A stretch of 64,000 nucleotides of DNA from assembly GCA_036771835.1 (NCBI GenBank), contig DAIPGN010000001.1, positions 186,001 through 250,000 of the forward strand. Direction: 5' to 3'. Each line of letters starts with the position of its first letter. The stretch's first letter is position 1. The DNA comes from UBA4877 sp002399285 (GTDB lineage: Bacteria; Bacillota; Thermoanaerobacteria; Thermoanaerobacterales; UBA4877). The notes below the pieces were generated by a model. That model worked only from the letters and a program-made list of their open reading frames with translations, searched no databases and was not told where the DNA came from. Below are positions 1 to 8,275 of the stretch, one piece after another. A program made the translations under genes and the position numbers.

Positions 1-153
1 GCCTATAATAGATTCCATCTTTCCGCGAGGTCATACAATAGAATATTGAAGGTTGCCAGAACCATAGCCGATCTGGATGTCTCCGGAGATATTACGGACG
101 ATCATCTTTTAGAGGCGCTGGGATTCAGAGAAGCTAAGCCTGTCAATACATAA
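1..153 (+). CDS. ComM/YifB-family Mg-chelatase-like ATPase, C-terminal end (partial)
   Basis: The frame is open from base 1 to a TAA at 151-153 and encodes the last 50 residues of a protein that began upstream. The text reads LSARSYNRILKVARTIADL followed by a short acidic segment and a HLLEALGFRE stretch. This is the characteristic C-terminal helical lid of the YifB/ComM family, AAA+ Mg-chelatase-like proteins; ComM is a branch-migration helicase in natural transformation of Gram-negatives. The neighbouring rnhB, yraN and dprA fit the common arrangement of this family in Clostridia. The gene is convergent with yraN, three bases apart. The ATPase domain is outside the window, so the function is inferred from the tail alone. 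Confidence 0.8.
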   Translation, partial: AYNRFHLSARSYNRILKVARTIADLDVSGDITDDHLLEALGFREAKPVNT

Positions 154-156
154 TAG

Positions 157-513
157 TCAAAAGGCGTTTACAATCTGATGGATGTTTTTGAATTTCAAAT
201 CGTCATCTAGATTGACTTCAATGATATCAAACCGCATCCCCTTGAATTTGGGCCTGGCCCTGCTCATAAATTCAAGCGCTACGTTTTTGATGTGCATTTG
301 CTTGTAATAATTGACTGACTCTGCCGGAGTCCCATAAATATTGTTCGATCTGGTTTTTACCTCATAAAACACAAGGATATTTTCATCCAGACCTATGATA
401 TCAATTTCTCCGGCTCTTACTCTATAATTTCTCTCAAGTATCTTAACGCCCTTTTTGGTAAGATACCTACATGCCATATTTTCGCCGAAGTTGCCTATCT
501 CCCTTTTGTTCAT
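157..513 (-). CDS. yraN: YraN/UPF0102 family nuclease-like protein
   Basis: This 118-residue protein has the UPF0102 signature: GENMACRYL near residue 10, then an ILERNYR segment, GEIDIIG around residue 37 and VFYEVKTRS around residue 50. The spaced E, D and ExK residues form the restriction-endonuclease-like (PD-(D/E)xK type) core of the family. The biological role is not established; a role in nucleic-acid processing is inferred from the fold. The start codon overlaps the rnhB stop in an ATGA arrangement, so the two genes are translationally coupled on the minus strand. The length is normal for the family and no defect is visible. Confidence 0.92.
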   Translation of the reverse strand: MNKREIGNFGENMACRYLTKKGVKILERNYRVRAGEIDIIGLDENILVFYEVKTRSNNIYGTPAESVNYYKQMHIKNVALEFMSRARPKFKGMRFDIIEVNLDDDLKFKNIHQIVNAF

Positions 514-1145
514 ATTTTTTCACCGGTAAAGTGTTTACAAAAGCTCGTTCTATGTATTTTACACAGACCATATTTTTTTATTGCAGCTATGTGTTCCGAA
601 GTACCATAGCCCTTATTTTTTTCGAAATTATACGTATTATATAAATGCGAATAATCCACCATTATTCTGTCTCGTATGACTTTAGCCACTATAGATGCAC
701 AGGCGATATTATATGATAAACTGTCGCCCTTTACAATTGAAGTAGAGGGTATTTCAACAGAATCGAGCTTTTCCGCATCTATAAGCAGATGTTCAGGTTT
801 TATACGCATATTTTCTATGGATCTCTTCATTGCAAGATGGGTTGCATTTAATATATTTATTGAGTCTATAGTCTTTTCATCCGCCATACCTATACCATAG
901 TCCAGACACTCGCTAAGTATTATGTCAAAAAGTTTTTTTCTTTTATTTGCAGATATCTTTTTCGAGTCATTTACGCCTTCAATATAACTATCCATAGGCA
1001 TGATTATGCAGCACGCTAGAACGGGACCAGCCAACGGTCCTCTTCCTACCTCGTCGATACCGCCCGTATATTTTACACCTGCCGTATCTAAAGAAGTTTC
1101 AAATGTCTTTAGCTTCATCAGTCTCTCATATTCGTCATTTTTCAC
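510..1145 (-). CDS. rnhB: Ribonuclease HII
   Basis: RNase HII cleaves the RNA strand of RNA-DNA hybrids and incises at single ribonucleotides in DNA. The 211-residue product contains GGIDEVGRGPLAGPV (the D-E pair of the active site), then SKKIS, HLLIDAEKL with the third acidic residue, and ASIVAKVIRDR. The frame is open for about 98 codons further upstream. I chose GTG at 1145 because a GGGTGAT ribosome binding site sits just before it and because family N termini begin shortly before the DEVGRG motif. It is transcribed away from dprA and is coupled to yraN by a 4-base overlap. Confidence 0.93.
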   Translation of the reverse strand: MKNDEYERLMKLKTFETSLDTAGVKYTGGIDEVGRGPLAGPVLACCIIMPMDSYIEGVNDSKKISANKRKKLFDIILSECLDYGIGMADEKTIDSINILNATHLAMKRSIENMRIKPEHLLIDAEKLDSVEIPSTSIVKGDSLSYNIACASIVAKVIRDRIMVDYSHLYNTYNFEKNKGYGTSEHIAAIKKYGLCKIHRTSFCKHFTGEKI

Positions 1146-1191
1146 TAAGATCACCCTATTCTTTATTCTACATAAAATGTGATTTCCCTTT

Positions 1192-1222
1192 ATTGCAGTG
1201 ATTATATAATTTGTGTTAATAT
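1192..1222. promoter_or_regulatory. Divergent promoter region between rnhB (minus) and dprA (plus)
   Basis: The 115-base gap between the two divergent starts must hold both promoters. On the plus strand TTGCAG (1193-1198) is followed 18 bases later by TAATAT (1217-1222). The same stretch contains the self-complementary ATTATATAAT (1201-1210), which gives a -10-like hexamer on both strands. The minus-strand -35 partner is poor. The assignment rests on these hexamers alone. Confidence 0.4.
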
Positions 1223-1260
1223 ATGAAAGAAGTTTATTAAAAGAGATATAGGTGATCAAA

Positions 1261-2337
1261 TTGGATAAAGCGTTGATAAAACTCAGCCTTATATCTGAAA
1301 TAGGTCCAAAGAGTTTTTTTAATCTAATAGAATATTTTGGATCGGCGGAAAAGGTATTTGAAGCCGATAGACAAACAATGATAAATAGTTTGTCCTTAAA
1401 TAATAAAGCGGTGGATGCAATATATAGGTATAGGGACATAGATATAGAACCATATATCAGAAAACTACATGACTATGACATAAAGCTTATTACCTTTTAT
1501 GACGAAAAGTATCCCACATTGCTGAAGGATATTTCAGACCCTCCTCCCGTGTTGTATGTCAGGGGAAACGAAGAAATAATAAATGACATGGGAATCTCGG
1601 TAGTTGGATCGAGATATTGCACATATTATGGCAGTCAGATGGCCTACGAATTTTCTGCACGCCTTACCGAGCTGGGTTTTACTATAATCAGCGGGATGGC
1701 AAGGGGTATCGATTCCAGAGCTCATCTCGGCGCCTTGTCGGTCAACGGGAAAACTGTGGCGGTTTTAGGCTGCGGTTTGGATGTCGTATATCCAAGAGAA
1801 AATAGTTCGCTGTATGAGGAAATCATCCGAAAAGGAGCCGTGATAAGTGAATTCCCTCTGGGTACTAAACCGCTTAAACAAAACTTTCCAAGGAGAAATA
1901 GAATAATTAGCGGTCTGGGCATTGGTGTGCTTGTAGTAGAAGCCGGTGAGAAGAGCGGTTCATTGATTACGGCCTCCTTTGCCCTTGAACAGGGAAAGGA
2001 AGTATTCGCAATTCCGGGGAATATAAATAATGAGACAAGTAAGGGAACCAACAGGCTTATAAAAGACGGCGCTAAAATTGTTACGGAATTAAATGACATC
2101 ATCGAAAAATATGAATTACGCAGCGATTTGAAGGAGAAAATAGAAAGTCAAAGAGTAAATAATTTATCCGAAAAGTTAATACGGCTGCTGGGTTATATAA
2201 ATAATGAGCCCGTCAACATCAATAGTCTTGCCGAAATTTCAGGAATACGCATTAATGAACTTATGCCGATGATAAATAGTTTGATACTGGCCGGTTATAT
2301 TAAAGAGCTTCCGGGAAAATTTTTTGTAAAGATTTAG
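1261..2337 (+). CDS. dprA: DNA-processing protein DprA (Smf)
   Basis: DprA loads RecA on incoming single-stranded DNA during natural transformation. The product (358 residues from the chosen start) has an N-terminal SAM-like region, then the Rossmann-type core with VVGSRYCTYYG near residue 110, ISGMARGIDSRAH, and the PRRNRIISGL segment that lines the DNA-binding pocket. A C-terminal winged-helix module occupies roughly the last 65 residues. GTG at 1252 lies inside the AGGTG ribosome binding site, so TTG at 1261 (AAATTGGATAAAG) is the better start. topA follows after 10 bases, so the two are probably cotranscribed. An intact dprA beside a comM-like gene is compatible with competence but does not prove it. 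Confidence 0.93.
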   Translation: MDKALIKLSLISEIGPKSFFNLIEYFGSAEKVFEADRQTMINSLSLNNKAVDAIYRYRDIDIEPYIRKLHDYDIKLITFYDEKYPTLLKDISDPPPVLYVRGNEEIINDMGISVVGSRYCTYYGSQMAYEFSARLTELGFTIISGMARGIDSRAHLGALSVNGKTVAVLGCGLDVVYPRENSSLYEEIIRKGAVISEFPLGTKPLKQNFPRRNRIISGLGIGVLVVEAGEKSGSLITASFALEQGKEVFAIPGNINNETSKGTNRLIKDGAKIVTELNDIIEKYELRSDLKEKIESQRVNNLSEKLIRLLGYINNEPVNINSLAEISGIRINELMPMINSLILAGYIKELPGKFFVKI

Positions 2338-2347
2338 GAGCGATGAT

Positions 2348-4411
2348 ATGAGTAAAACATTAGTAATTGTTGAGTCACCGTCAAAAGCAAAGACAATAAG
2401 TAAATTTTTGGGTAAAAATTACCATGTCGAAGCTACGGCCGGACATGTCAGGGATTTGCCCAAAAGTCAGCTGGGTGTGGACGTAGACAAAGATTTTATG
2501 CCTAAATATATAACGATAAGAGGTAAGGGGCCCGTCATAGAAAGGATAAAAAAAGAAGCTAAGAAAGCGGATAAGATATTACTTGCCACCGACCCCGACC
2601 GCGAGGGAGAAGCTATTTCATGGCACATTTCCAATGTTTTGAATCTTGATGAGGACAGCAGTTCCCGAATTGAATTTCATGAAATTACAAAGGACGCCGT
2701 AAAAAATGCTATAAAGTCGCCGAGAAAAATAAATTTAAACCTTGTCGATGCACAACAGGCCAGACGCATTTTAGACAGATTGGTTGGCTATAAAATCAGT
2801 CCCTTGTTATGGAAAAAGGTCAAGTATGGGCTGAGCGCCGGCCGGGTACAATCGGTGGCAGTGCGTATCATATGTGACAGAGAAGATGAAATAAATAATT
2901 TTATACCCGAAGAATACTGGACGATAGAAGTTCTCCTTAAGGACAATAACGGGGCGAAAATCGAGGCGTTATTCTTTGGAGACAGATCCGGGAAGATAGA
3001 ACTTAAAAATAAGGAAATGGTAGACGAAGTGTTGGGTAATTTAAAGGGAAGGAATATCACAGTACAATCGGTAACAAAGGGACAAAAAAAGAAGAATCCG
3101 TTTCCTGTATTTACTACCAGCACTTTGCAGCAGGATGCATATAAAAAGCTTGGATTTACAGCTAAGAAAACGATGATGTTGGCTCAGCAGCTGTACGAAG
3201 GTGTTAATGTTCCGGGTGAAGGGCCGGTCGGTATCGTGACATATATCCGAACGGATTCTATCAGGGTTGCGGATGAGGCAAAAAATGAATGCAAAAAATA
3301 TATATTTGCAAACTATGGAAGCGAATATTCTGGAAATGTAAAATTTAAGGCAAAGGGTAAAATACAAGACGCACATGAAGGTATAAGACCTACGTCTATT
3401 TTTCGTACACCCGATAAGTTGTCCGTTTCTCTTTCTAAAGATCAGCTCAGGTTATATAAATTGATATGGGAGAGATTTTTGGCCAGCATGATGTCGCCGG
3501 CAGTTTATGATACTGTTTCGGTTGATTTGAAATGCGATGAGTATATATTCAAAACCTCGGGTTCTAAATTGGTTTTCTCCGGTTATCTATCTGTTTATGG
3601 TGAAGACGAAAACGAAATGCAGAAATTTCCGGAGTTTAATGAGGGAGACATTTTAAAACCGATATCGTATGATCCAAAACAACATTTTACGCAACCTCTC
3701 TCGCGTTTTTCGGAGGCATCTCTTATAAAAGCTCTTGAGGAAAACGGAATAGGCAGGCCGAGCACATATGCTCCGATAATAAGCACAGTACAGGAACGCG
3801 GTTACGTAAAAAAAGAGAAGAAAAATCTTGTTCCGACTGAATTGGGTTATATAGTAACGGATATCATGAAAAATTACTTTAAAAATATAGTTGACGTTGC
3901 TTTTACAGCGGATATGGAGTCAAAACTTGACCATGTTGAAGAAGGAACCGTCGGTTGGGTAGATATAGTAAAAGAATTTTACTCCGGGTTTAAAACGGAT
4001 CTGGAGAACGCGCAGCAGCAAATCGGCAACATCGAAATAAAAGATGAGGTCTCTGATATTAAATGCGATATCTGCGGGAGAAATATGGTGATAAAATATG
4101 GTAGATATGGCAAATTTCTTGCATGTCCAGGCTACCCCGACTGTAAAAATACCAAACCGTATTTTGAAAAAATAGGGGTCGCCTGTCCACTGTGCGGAGG
4201 AGACATAATTAGAAAATGGAGCAAAAAGGGCAGGATATACTATTCCTGTATCAACAGTCCTGAGTGCGGCTTTATCAGTTGGGACAGACCCGTAAATAAA
4301 ATATGTCCTATATGCGGCAGCATCATGGTTGAAAAAAAGAAAAAAAATAAAAACTATATCAAATGCTCAAATAAAGAATGTAATTATAGTGAAGAAAAAG
4401 ATAAAGTATAA
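2348..4411 (+). CDS. topA: DNA topoisomerase I (type IA)
   Basis: This 687-residue enzyme relaxes negative supercoils. The N-terminal TOPRIM domain begins VIVESPSKAKTI and carries the DPDREGEAISWH metal site near residue 80. The catalytic tyrosine is Y299 in VTYIRTDS. The AHEGIRPTS and GIGRPSTYAPIIS motifs follow in the core. The C terminus carries three C4 zinc ribbons with CxxC pairs: CDICG...CPGYPDC, CPLCGG...CINSPEC and CPICG...CSNKEC. This is the long zinc-bearing form usual in Clostridia. The gene follows dprA by 10 bases. In many Bacillota trmFO and xerC/codV lie between topA and hslV; here nothing does. Confidence 0.97.
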   Translation: MSKTLVIVESPSKAKTISKFLGKNYHVEATAGHVRDLPKSQLGVDVDKDFMPKYITIRGKGPVIERIKKEAKKADKILLATDPDREGEAISWHISNVLNLDEDSSSRIEFHEITKDAVKNAIKSPRKINLNLVDAQQARRILDRLVGYKISPLLWKKVKYGLSAGRVQSVAVRIICDREDEINNFIPEEYWTIEVLLKDNNGAKIEALFFGDRSGKIELKNKEMVDEVLGNLKGRNITVQSVTKGQKKKNPFPVFTTSTLQQDAYKKLGFTAKKTMMLAQQLYEGVNVPGEGPVGIVTYIRTDSIRVADEAKNECKKYIFANYGSEYSGNVKFKAKGKIQDAHEGIRPTSIFRTPDKLSVSLSKDQLRLYKLIWERFLASMMSPAVYDTVSVDLKCDEYIFKTSGSKLVFSGYLSVYGEDENEMQKFPEFNEGDILKPISYDPKQHFTQPLSRFSEASLIKALEENGIGRPSTYAPIISTVQERGYVKKEKKNLVPTELGYIVTDIMKNYFKNIVDVAFTADMESKLDHVEEGTVGWVDIVKEFYSGFKTDLENAQQQIGNIEIKDEVSDIKCDICGRNMVIKYGRYGKFLACPGYPDCKNTKPYFEKIGVACPLCGGDIIRKWSKKGRIYYSCINSPECGFISWDRPVNKICPICGSIMVEKKKKNKNYIKCSNKECNYSEEKDKV

Positions 4412-4455
4412 TTTTTCCAGTTATATAAAATATAAATAAAATTTAGAATGGTTTA

Positions 4456-4484
4456 TTGCAAATGCGATGATTCTGTGTTAATAT
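4456..4484 (+). promoter_or_regulatory. Predicted SigA-type promoter for hslV-hslU-codY
   Basis: TTGCAA (4456-4461) is separated by 17 bases from TAATAT (4479-4484), leaving a short leader before the hslV ribosome binding site. It sits in the only substantial gap between topA and hslV, so it plausibly starts an hslV-hslU-codY transcript. No strong terminator is visible after topA. Confidence 0.55.
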
Positions 4485-4520
4485 TATAGGCGTCAGACAT
4501 AAATGATGGGGGGTAAAATT

Positions 4521-5051
4521 TTGTTTAATGGAACCACAATAGTTGCTGTAAAGCAGAAGGATAGCACGGCTATGGCTGGTGACGGACAGGTTACCATGGG
4601 AGACAATACCATTATTAAGCATACGGCAAAGAAAATAAGAAGAATTTATAACGACAAGGTCGTAATTGGCTTTGCTGGTTCCGTAGCTGATGCATTGACG
4701 CTTTCAGAAAAATTTGAAGAAAAGCTAGAACAGTATGGAGGGAATCTAAAAAGGGCTTCAGTTGAGTTGGCACAGGATTGGCGAAGAGATAAGATCTTAA
4801 AAAAACTTGATGCTTTGATGATAGCGGCGGATAATAGCGGCCTTTTAGTAATCTCAGGCAATGGTGAAGTTATCGAGCCCGACGAAAATGTTATAGCCAT
4901 CGGCTCAGGTGGCTTTTATGCTTTTGCAGCGGCAAAAGCATTAGTGGAAAACACAGATCTGACCGCCGGTAAAATAGCATATAAAGCTATGGAAATAGCT
5001 GCTTCCATATGTGTGTACACTAATAATAATATTACTGTGGAAGAGCTGTAG
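4521..5051 (+). CDS. hslV: ATP-dependent protease peptidase subunit HslV (ClpQ)
   Basis: HslV forms the double-hexamer proteolytic core that works with the HslU unfoldase. From TTG at 4521 the protein (176 residues) begins MFNGTTIVAV; removal of the first four residues would expose the catalytic N-terminal threonine of the TT pair. AGDGQVTMG follows at about residue 20, with the conserved lysine in KKIRR. An in-frame ATG at 4503 precedes and overlaps the GGGGGGT ribosome binding site, so it is unlikely to be the start. hslU follows after 16 bases. The order hslV-hslU-codY matches B. subtilis clpQ-clpY-codY. Confidence 0.95.
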   Translation: MFNGTTIVAVKQKDSTAMAGDGQVTMGDNTIIKHTAKKIRRIYNDKVVIGFAGSVADALTLSEKFEEKLEQYGGNLKRASVELAQDWRRDKILKKLDALMIAADNSGLLVISGNGEVIEPDENVIAIGSGGFYAFAAAKALVENTDLTAGKIAYKAMEIAASICVYTNNNITVEEL

Positions 5052-5067
5052 AGGAGGATATAATAAC

Positions 5068-6438
5068 ATGGCATTCTTTACTCCTAAGGACATAGTAAGG
5101 GAGCTCGATAAGTACATTATTGGCCAGGACAATGCCAAGAAGGCTGTGGCCATTGCACTAAGAAACAGGTATCGCCGCAGCATGCTCTCTACAGAGATGA
5201 TGCAGGAGGTCACGCCTAAGAATATTTTAATGATAGGCCCTACCGGTGTAGGTAAAACAGAAATAGCGCGCAGATTAGCGCACCTGTTAAGTGCCCCCTT
5301 TGTAAAAGTAGAGGCTACCAAATACACTGAAGTAGGTTATGTGGGCCGAGACGTTGAATCGATGATAAGAGATCTTATGGAGGAATCTGTACGTATTGTA
5401 AAGGACGCGAAATACAAAGAGGTTGGGACAAAGGCAGACGAAATGGCTGATGAATTATTGGCAGACTATCTGGTTCCAGGTAAGAGAAAAGCCGGAATAA
5501 AAAATCCTATGGAATTGATCTTCAACTCAGACCATAATTCTTCAGAAACCAATGAAGATCCTGCAATAACAGGCCAAAGACAAGACATTGTTGAGAGATT
5601 AAAAAACGGCGAGTTGGAAGACACGATTGTAGAGATAGATATGGAAGAGGACTATAATCCGATGGTACAGATGTTTTCAGGCTCGGATGAGATGAATATC
5701 AATTTTCAGGATATGTTTTCTAGTATTATGCCTAAAAAGGTTAAAAAGAGGAAAGTACCTGTCAAAGTAGCAAGAGAGATATTAAAGCAGCAGGAAGCCC
5801 AAAAATTGATAGATATGGATGAAGTAATCAATGAAGCTGTTCAAAAAGCAGAGAATGAAGGAATAATTTTCATAGACGAAATTGACAAAATCACAGGCAA
5901 CCACGGCGGAGATAGTCCCGACGTTTCAAGAGAAGGTGTGCAGCGGGATCTTCTGCCTATCGTAGAGGGAACCACAGTTATGACAAAATATGGTCCTGTA
6001 AAAACAGATTTTGTCTTGTTCATAGGAGCCGGTGCCTTTGATGTCGGTAAAATCAGCGATCTAATACCCGAATTGCAAGGGAGATTTCCAATACATGTTG
6101 TATTAAATAGCTTGAATAAGAACGAATTTAAAAGAATACTTATGGAACCCCAAAATGCTCTTATAAAACAGTATAAGGAGCTATTGAAAACCGAGGGTAT
6201 TGATTTGGAGTTTTCCGATGATGCTGTGGATGAAATTGCTCAAATGGCCGTAGATATGAACACGGAATCAGAAGATATAGGAGCACGTCGGCTTCACACG
6301 ATCATGGAAAAATTGTTGGAAGATATACTTTACGAGGCACCCGACTGTGAATCCAAAATTTTAATTGATAGTAACTATGTAAAAGATAAATTAAAGGGCA
6401 GTATAAGATTTTATGACATACAAAAATATATTATATAA
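5068..6438 (+). CDS. hslU: ATP-dependent protease ATPase subunit HslU (ClpY)
   Basis: This AAA+ unfoldase (456 residues) feeds substrates to HslV. It starts MAFFTPKDIVRELDKYIIGQ with the family-typical N terminus. Walker A is GPTGVGKTE near residue 60, the GYVGRDVES pore loop follows, then an insertion (I) domain of roughly 140 residues, Walker B IIFIDEIDK near residue 270, and sensor 2 in EDIGARRLH. The ATG at 5068 follows a GAGGAGG ribosome binding site. The upstream in-frame ATG lies within hslV and gives a non-conserved extension, so it was rejected. Confidence 0.97.
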   Translation: MAFFTPKDIVRELDKYIIGQDNAKKAVAIALRNRYRRSMLSTEMMQEVTPKNILMIGPTGVGKTEIARRLAHLLSAPFVKVEATKYTEVGYVGRDVESMIRDLMEESVRIVKDAKYKEVGTKADEMADELLADYLVPGKRKAGIKNPMELIFNSDHNSSETNEDPAITGQRQDIVERLKNGELEDTIVEIDMEEDYNPMVQMFSGSDEMNINFQDMFSSIMPKKVKKRKVPVKVAREILKQQEAQKLIDMDEVINEAVQKAENEGIIFIDEIDKITGNHGGDSPDVSREGVQRDLLPIVEGTTVMTKYGPVKTDFVLFIGAGAFDVGKISDLIPELQGRFPIHVVLNSLNKNEFKRILMEPQNALIKQYKELLKTEGIDLEFSDDAVDEIAQMAVDMNTESEDIGARRLHTIMEKLLEDILYEAPDCESKILIDSNYVKDKLKGSIRFYDIQKYII

Positions 6439-6457
6439 AGATTAGGAGGATTTGTAA

Positions 6458-7234
6458 ATGAGTTTACTGGAGAAAACGAGGAAATTAAATAAAATACTAC
6501 AGACTTCCGCTGGTCAGAAGGTCAACTTTGATGACATAGCCAAGATACTGAGCGAAGTATTGAATTCTAATGTGTATATTGGCAGTAAGAAGGGCAAGGT
6601 ATGGGGATATGCCCTTATGGATGGTTTTAAATGTAGTGTAGTCGAGGAAAATATCGTACAGGATAAGATGTTCCCTGAGGATTATAATGATGAACTTATG
6701 GATGTTGACGAAACTAAGGCCAACGTTATGATGAAAGATAATAACTGCGTGTTTACAAATGACAAATTATGCGATCATGACAATAAGCTGACAACAATAG
6801 TTCCAATAAACGGCGGAGGAGAACGCCTAGGATCTTTGGTTCTTGCGAGATTTGGTGAAGATTTCAATGATGATGACCTTATACTTGCCGAGTATGGCGC
6901 CACTGTAGTAGGAATGGAAATCTTGCGGGCGCATAATGATGAAATTGAAGAGGATGCAAGAAAACGCGCTGTAGTTCAGATGGCGATCGGCACGCTTTCA
7001 TATTCAGAGTTGGAAGCAATACAGCATATTTTTGTAGAACTCAACGGCAAAGAGGGTCTGCTTGTTGCCAGCAGAATAGCAGATAAGGTGGGAATAACAC
7101 GGTCTGTCATCGTCAATGCCCTGAGAAAATTTGAAAGCGCCGGTGTGATCGAATCAAGATCACTGGGAATGAAAGGAACATATATTAAGATATTAAACGA
7201 TAAATTGCTTGAAGAACTTGACAAGGTTAAATAA
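6458..7234 (+). CDS. codY: GTP-sensing transcriptional pleiotropic repressor CodY
   Basis: CodY represses nutrient-responsive genes when branched-chain amino acids and GTP are plentiful. The 258-residue protein has an N-terminal GAF-type effector domain (roughly residues 1-155) and a C-terminal winged helix-turn-helix with ITRSVIVNALRKFESAG and SRSLGMKGTYIK, the most conserved part of the family. A strong AGGAGG precedes the ATG. It is the last gene of the hslVU operon and is followed by a terminator. It sits 200 bases upstream of flgB, as in B. subtilis, where CodY represses the fla/che promoter. Confidence 0.97.
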   Translation: MSLLEKTRKLNKILQTSAGQKVNFDDIAKILSEVLNSNVYIGSKKGKVWGYALMDGFKCSVVEENIVQDKMFPEDYNDELMDVDETKANVMMKDNNCVFTNDKLCDHDNKLTTIVPINGGGERLGSLVLARFGEDFNDDDLILAEYGATVVGMEILRAHNDEIEEDARKRAVVQMAIGTLSYSELEAIQHIFVELNGKEGLLVASRIADKVGITRSVIVNALRKFESAGVIESRSLGMKGTYIKILNDKLLEELDKVK

Positions 7235-7260
7235 TTATATATACATTTAGAAAATATTCT

Positions 7261-7293
7261 AAAAAGGAGCCTCTATACAAAGGCTCCTTTTTT
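7261..7293 (+). terminator. Rho-independent terminator after codY
   Basis: A perfect 12-base-pair stem (AAAAAGGAGCCT with AGGCTCCTTTTT) encloses an 8-base loop and ends in a run of six T. It separates the hslVU-codY transcript from the motility locus. Confidence 0.93.
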
Positions 7294-7308
7294 AAGTCTC
7301 TAGACCTA

Positions 7309-7337
7309 TTGTAGAAATTTGTTAAAATTTGTATTAT
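7309..7337 (+). promoter_or_regulatory. Predicted SigA-type promoter of the fla/che operon, with CodY-like box in its spacer
   Basis: TTGTAG (7309-7314) and TATTAT (7332-7337) are separated by exactly 17 bases, just after the codY terminator and about 100 bases before flgB. The spacer contains a 15-base segment (7315-7329) that matches 12 of 15 positions of the CodY consensus AATTTTCWGAAAATT. The promoter is a sequence match only; CodY control is inferred from the box, the adjacent codY gene and the known B. subtilis precedent. Confidence 0.6.
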
Positions 7338-7377
7338 AGTAGTGGAAAATAATATGAATGTAATTTACAAAAAAGGA

Positions 7378-7407
7378 AATTTGGTATTTTTGTCGAATAT
7401 CCAAATT
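7378..7407 (+). promoter_or_regulatory. Leader hairpin upstream of flgB
   Basis: AATTTGG (7378-7384) pairs with CCAAATT (7401-7407), extended by an A-T rich inner part with one bulge. It lies in the 5' leader between the promoter and the flgB ribosome binding site (AAAGGAGG near 7417-7424) and lacks a T-run, so it is not a terminator. Confidence 0.4.
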
Positions 7408-7435
7408 AAATGATGCAAAGGAGGATATAGAAGTT

Positions 7436-7831
7436 ATGGATCAGAACTTTATCTCATCGATGAACCAGATGAAAAGCTCTTTGGATACATATTGGCTTAG
7501 AAATACCCTCATCTCAAATAATATTGCCAATGTAAATACTCCCGGTTATAAACGAGTTGATGTCGATTTTTCAAAAACCTTAAAAGAGGTGACAACTCTT
7601 AATCTCAATAAAACCGATAAGAAACATATGGATACAATTGAAAAGAATGTAATAAATGGTATAATTATAACTGATGATAGTACTTCGCAGCGGCAAGATG
7701 AAAACAATGTCGATATTGAAAAGGAAATGGCGTATCTGGCTCAAAATACTATATCGTATATTTCACTTTTACAGCAAATCAACAGTGAGTATAGCAGAAT
7801 AAAACTATCTATCAACGGAGGGAGAGGCTAA
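7436..7831 (+). CDS. flgB: Flagellar basal body rod protein FlgB
   Basis: FlgB builds the proximal rod that crosses the cell wall. The 131-residue protein has the rod-protein N-terminal heptad region with NTLISNNIANVNTPGYKR (the ANxxTPGYK motif) and the matching C-terminal helix ending in SRIKLSING. It is the first gene of the motility operon and is preceded by AAAGGAGG. flgC begins one base after its stop region, so the two are coupled. The length is typical. Confidence 0.96.
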   Translation: MDQNFISSMNQMKSSLDTYWLRNTLISNNIANVNTPGYKRVDVDFSKTLKEVTTLNLNKTDKKHMDTIEKNVINGIIITDDSTSQRQDENNVDIEKEMAYLAQNTISYISLLQQINSEYSRIKLSINGGRG

Positions 7832-7832
7832 G

Positions 7833-8261
7833 ATGGGTCTTTTTGATTCGATTAATGTGAGCGCCAGCGGATTGACTGCTGAGAAACTCAGAATGGATAT
7901 AATAGCTGATAATTTAGCCAATGCTAATGTCACACGTACTCCTAATGGGGGCCCATATCGACGTAAGGTGCCTATTTTTGCTGAAAAATCTAATTTTAAC
8001 AATTTGCTTTCACAGTCGCAAAATAAATTAATATCAGGTGTGGAAGTTGTGGGAATCGATGAGGACAGCAGCCCGTTCAAGCTTGTATATCAGCCCGGAC
8101 ACCCTGATGCACGTCCAGATGGCTATGTTGAATATCCAAATGTAGATTCTGCGATGGAAATGGTCGATCTTATTTCTGCAAGCAGGGCATATGAGGCCAA
8201 TATGACGGTTATAGACGATACAAAGAACATGTTGCAAAAGACATTGGATTTATCAAGATAA
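7833..8261 (+). CDS. flgC: Flagellar basal body rod protein FlgC
   Basis: FlgC is the second rod subunit. The 142 residues begin GLFDSINVSASGLTAEKLRMD and contain the rod signature IIADNLANANVTRTPNGGPYRRK. The C terminus has the conserved EMVDLISASRAYEANMTVI helix and ends KTLDLSR. The ribosome binding site GGAGGGAGAGG overlaps the end of flgB. Length and motifs are canonical. Confidence 0.96.
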   Translation: MGLFDSINVSASGLTAEKLRMDIIADNLANANVTRTPNGGPYRRKVPIFAEKSNFNNLLSQSQNKLISGVEVVGIDEDSSPFKLVYQPGHPDARPDGYVEYPNVDSAMEMVDLISASRAYEANMTVIDDTKNMLQKTLDLSR

Positions 8262-8275
8262 GGAGATGTATGTGA

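Noticed and set aside
1146..1439. Upstream extension of the rnhB frame by 98 codons
   Set aside because: It runs through the divergent dprA start, has no family similarity, and the GTG at 1145 has a proper ribosome binding site.
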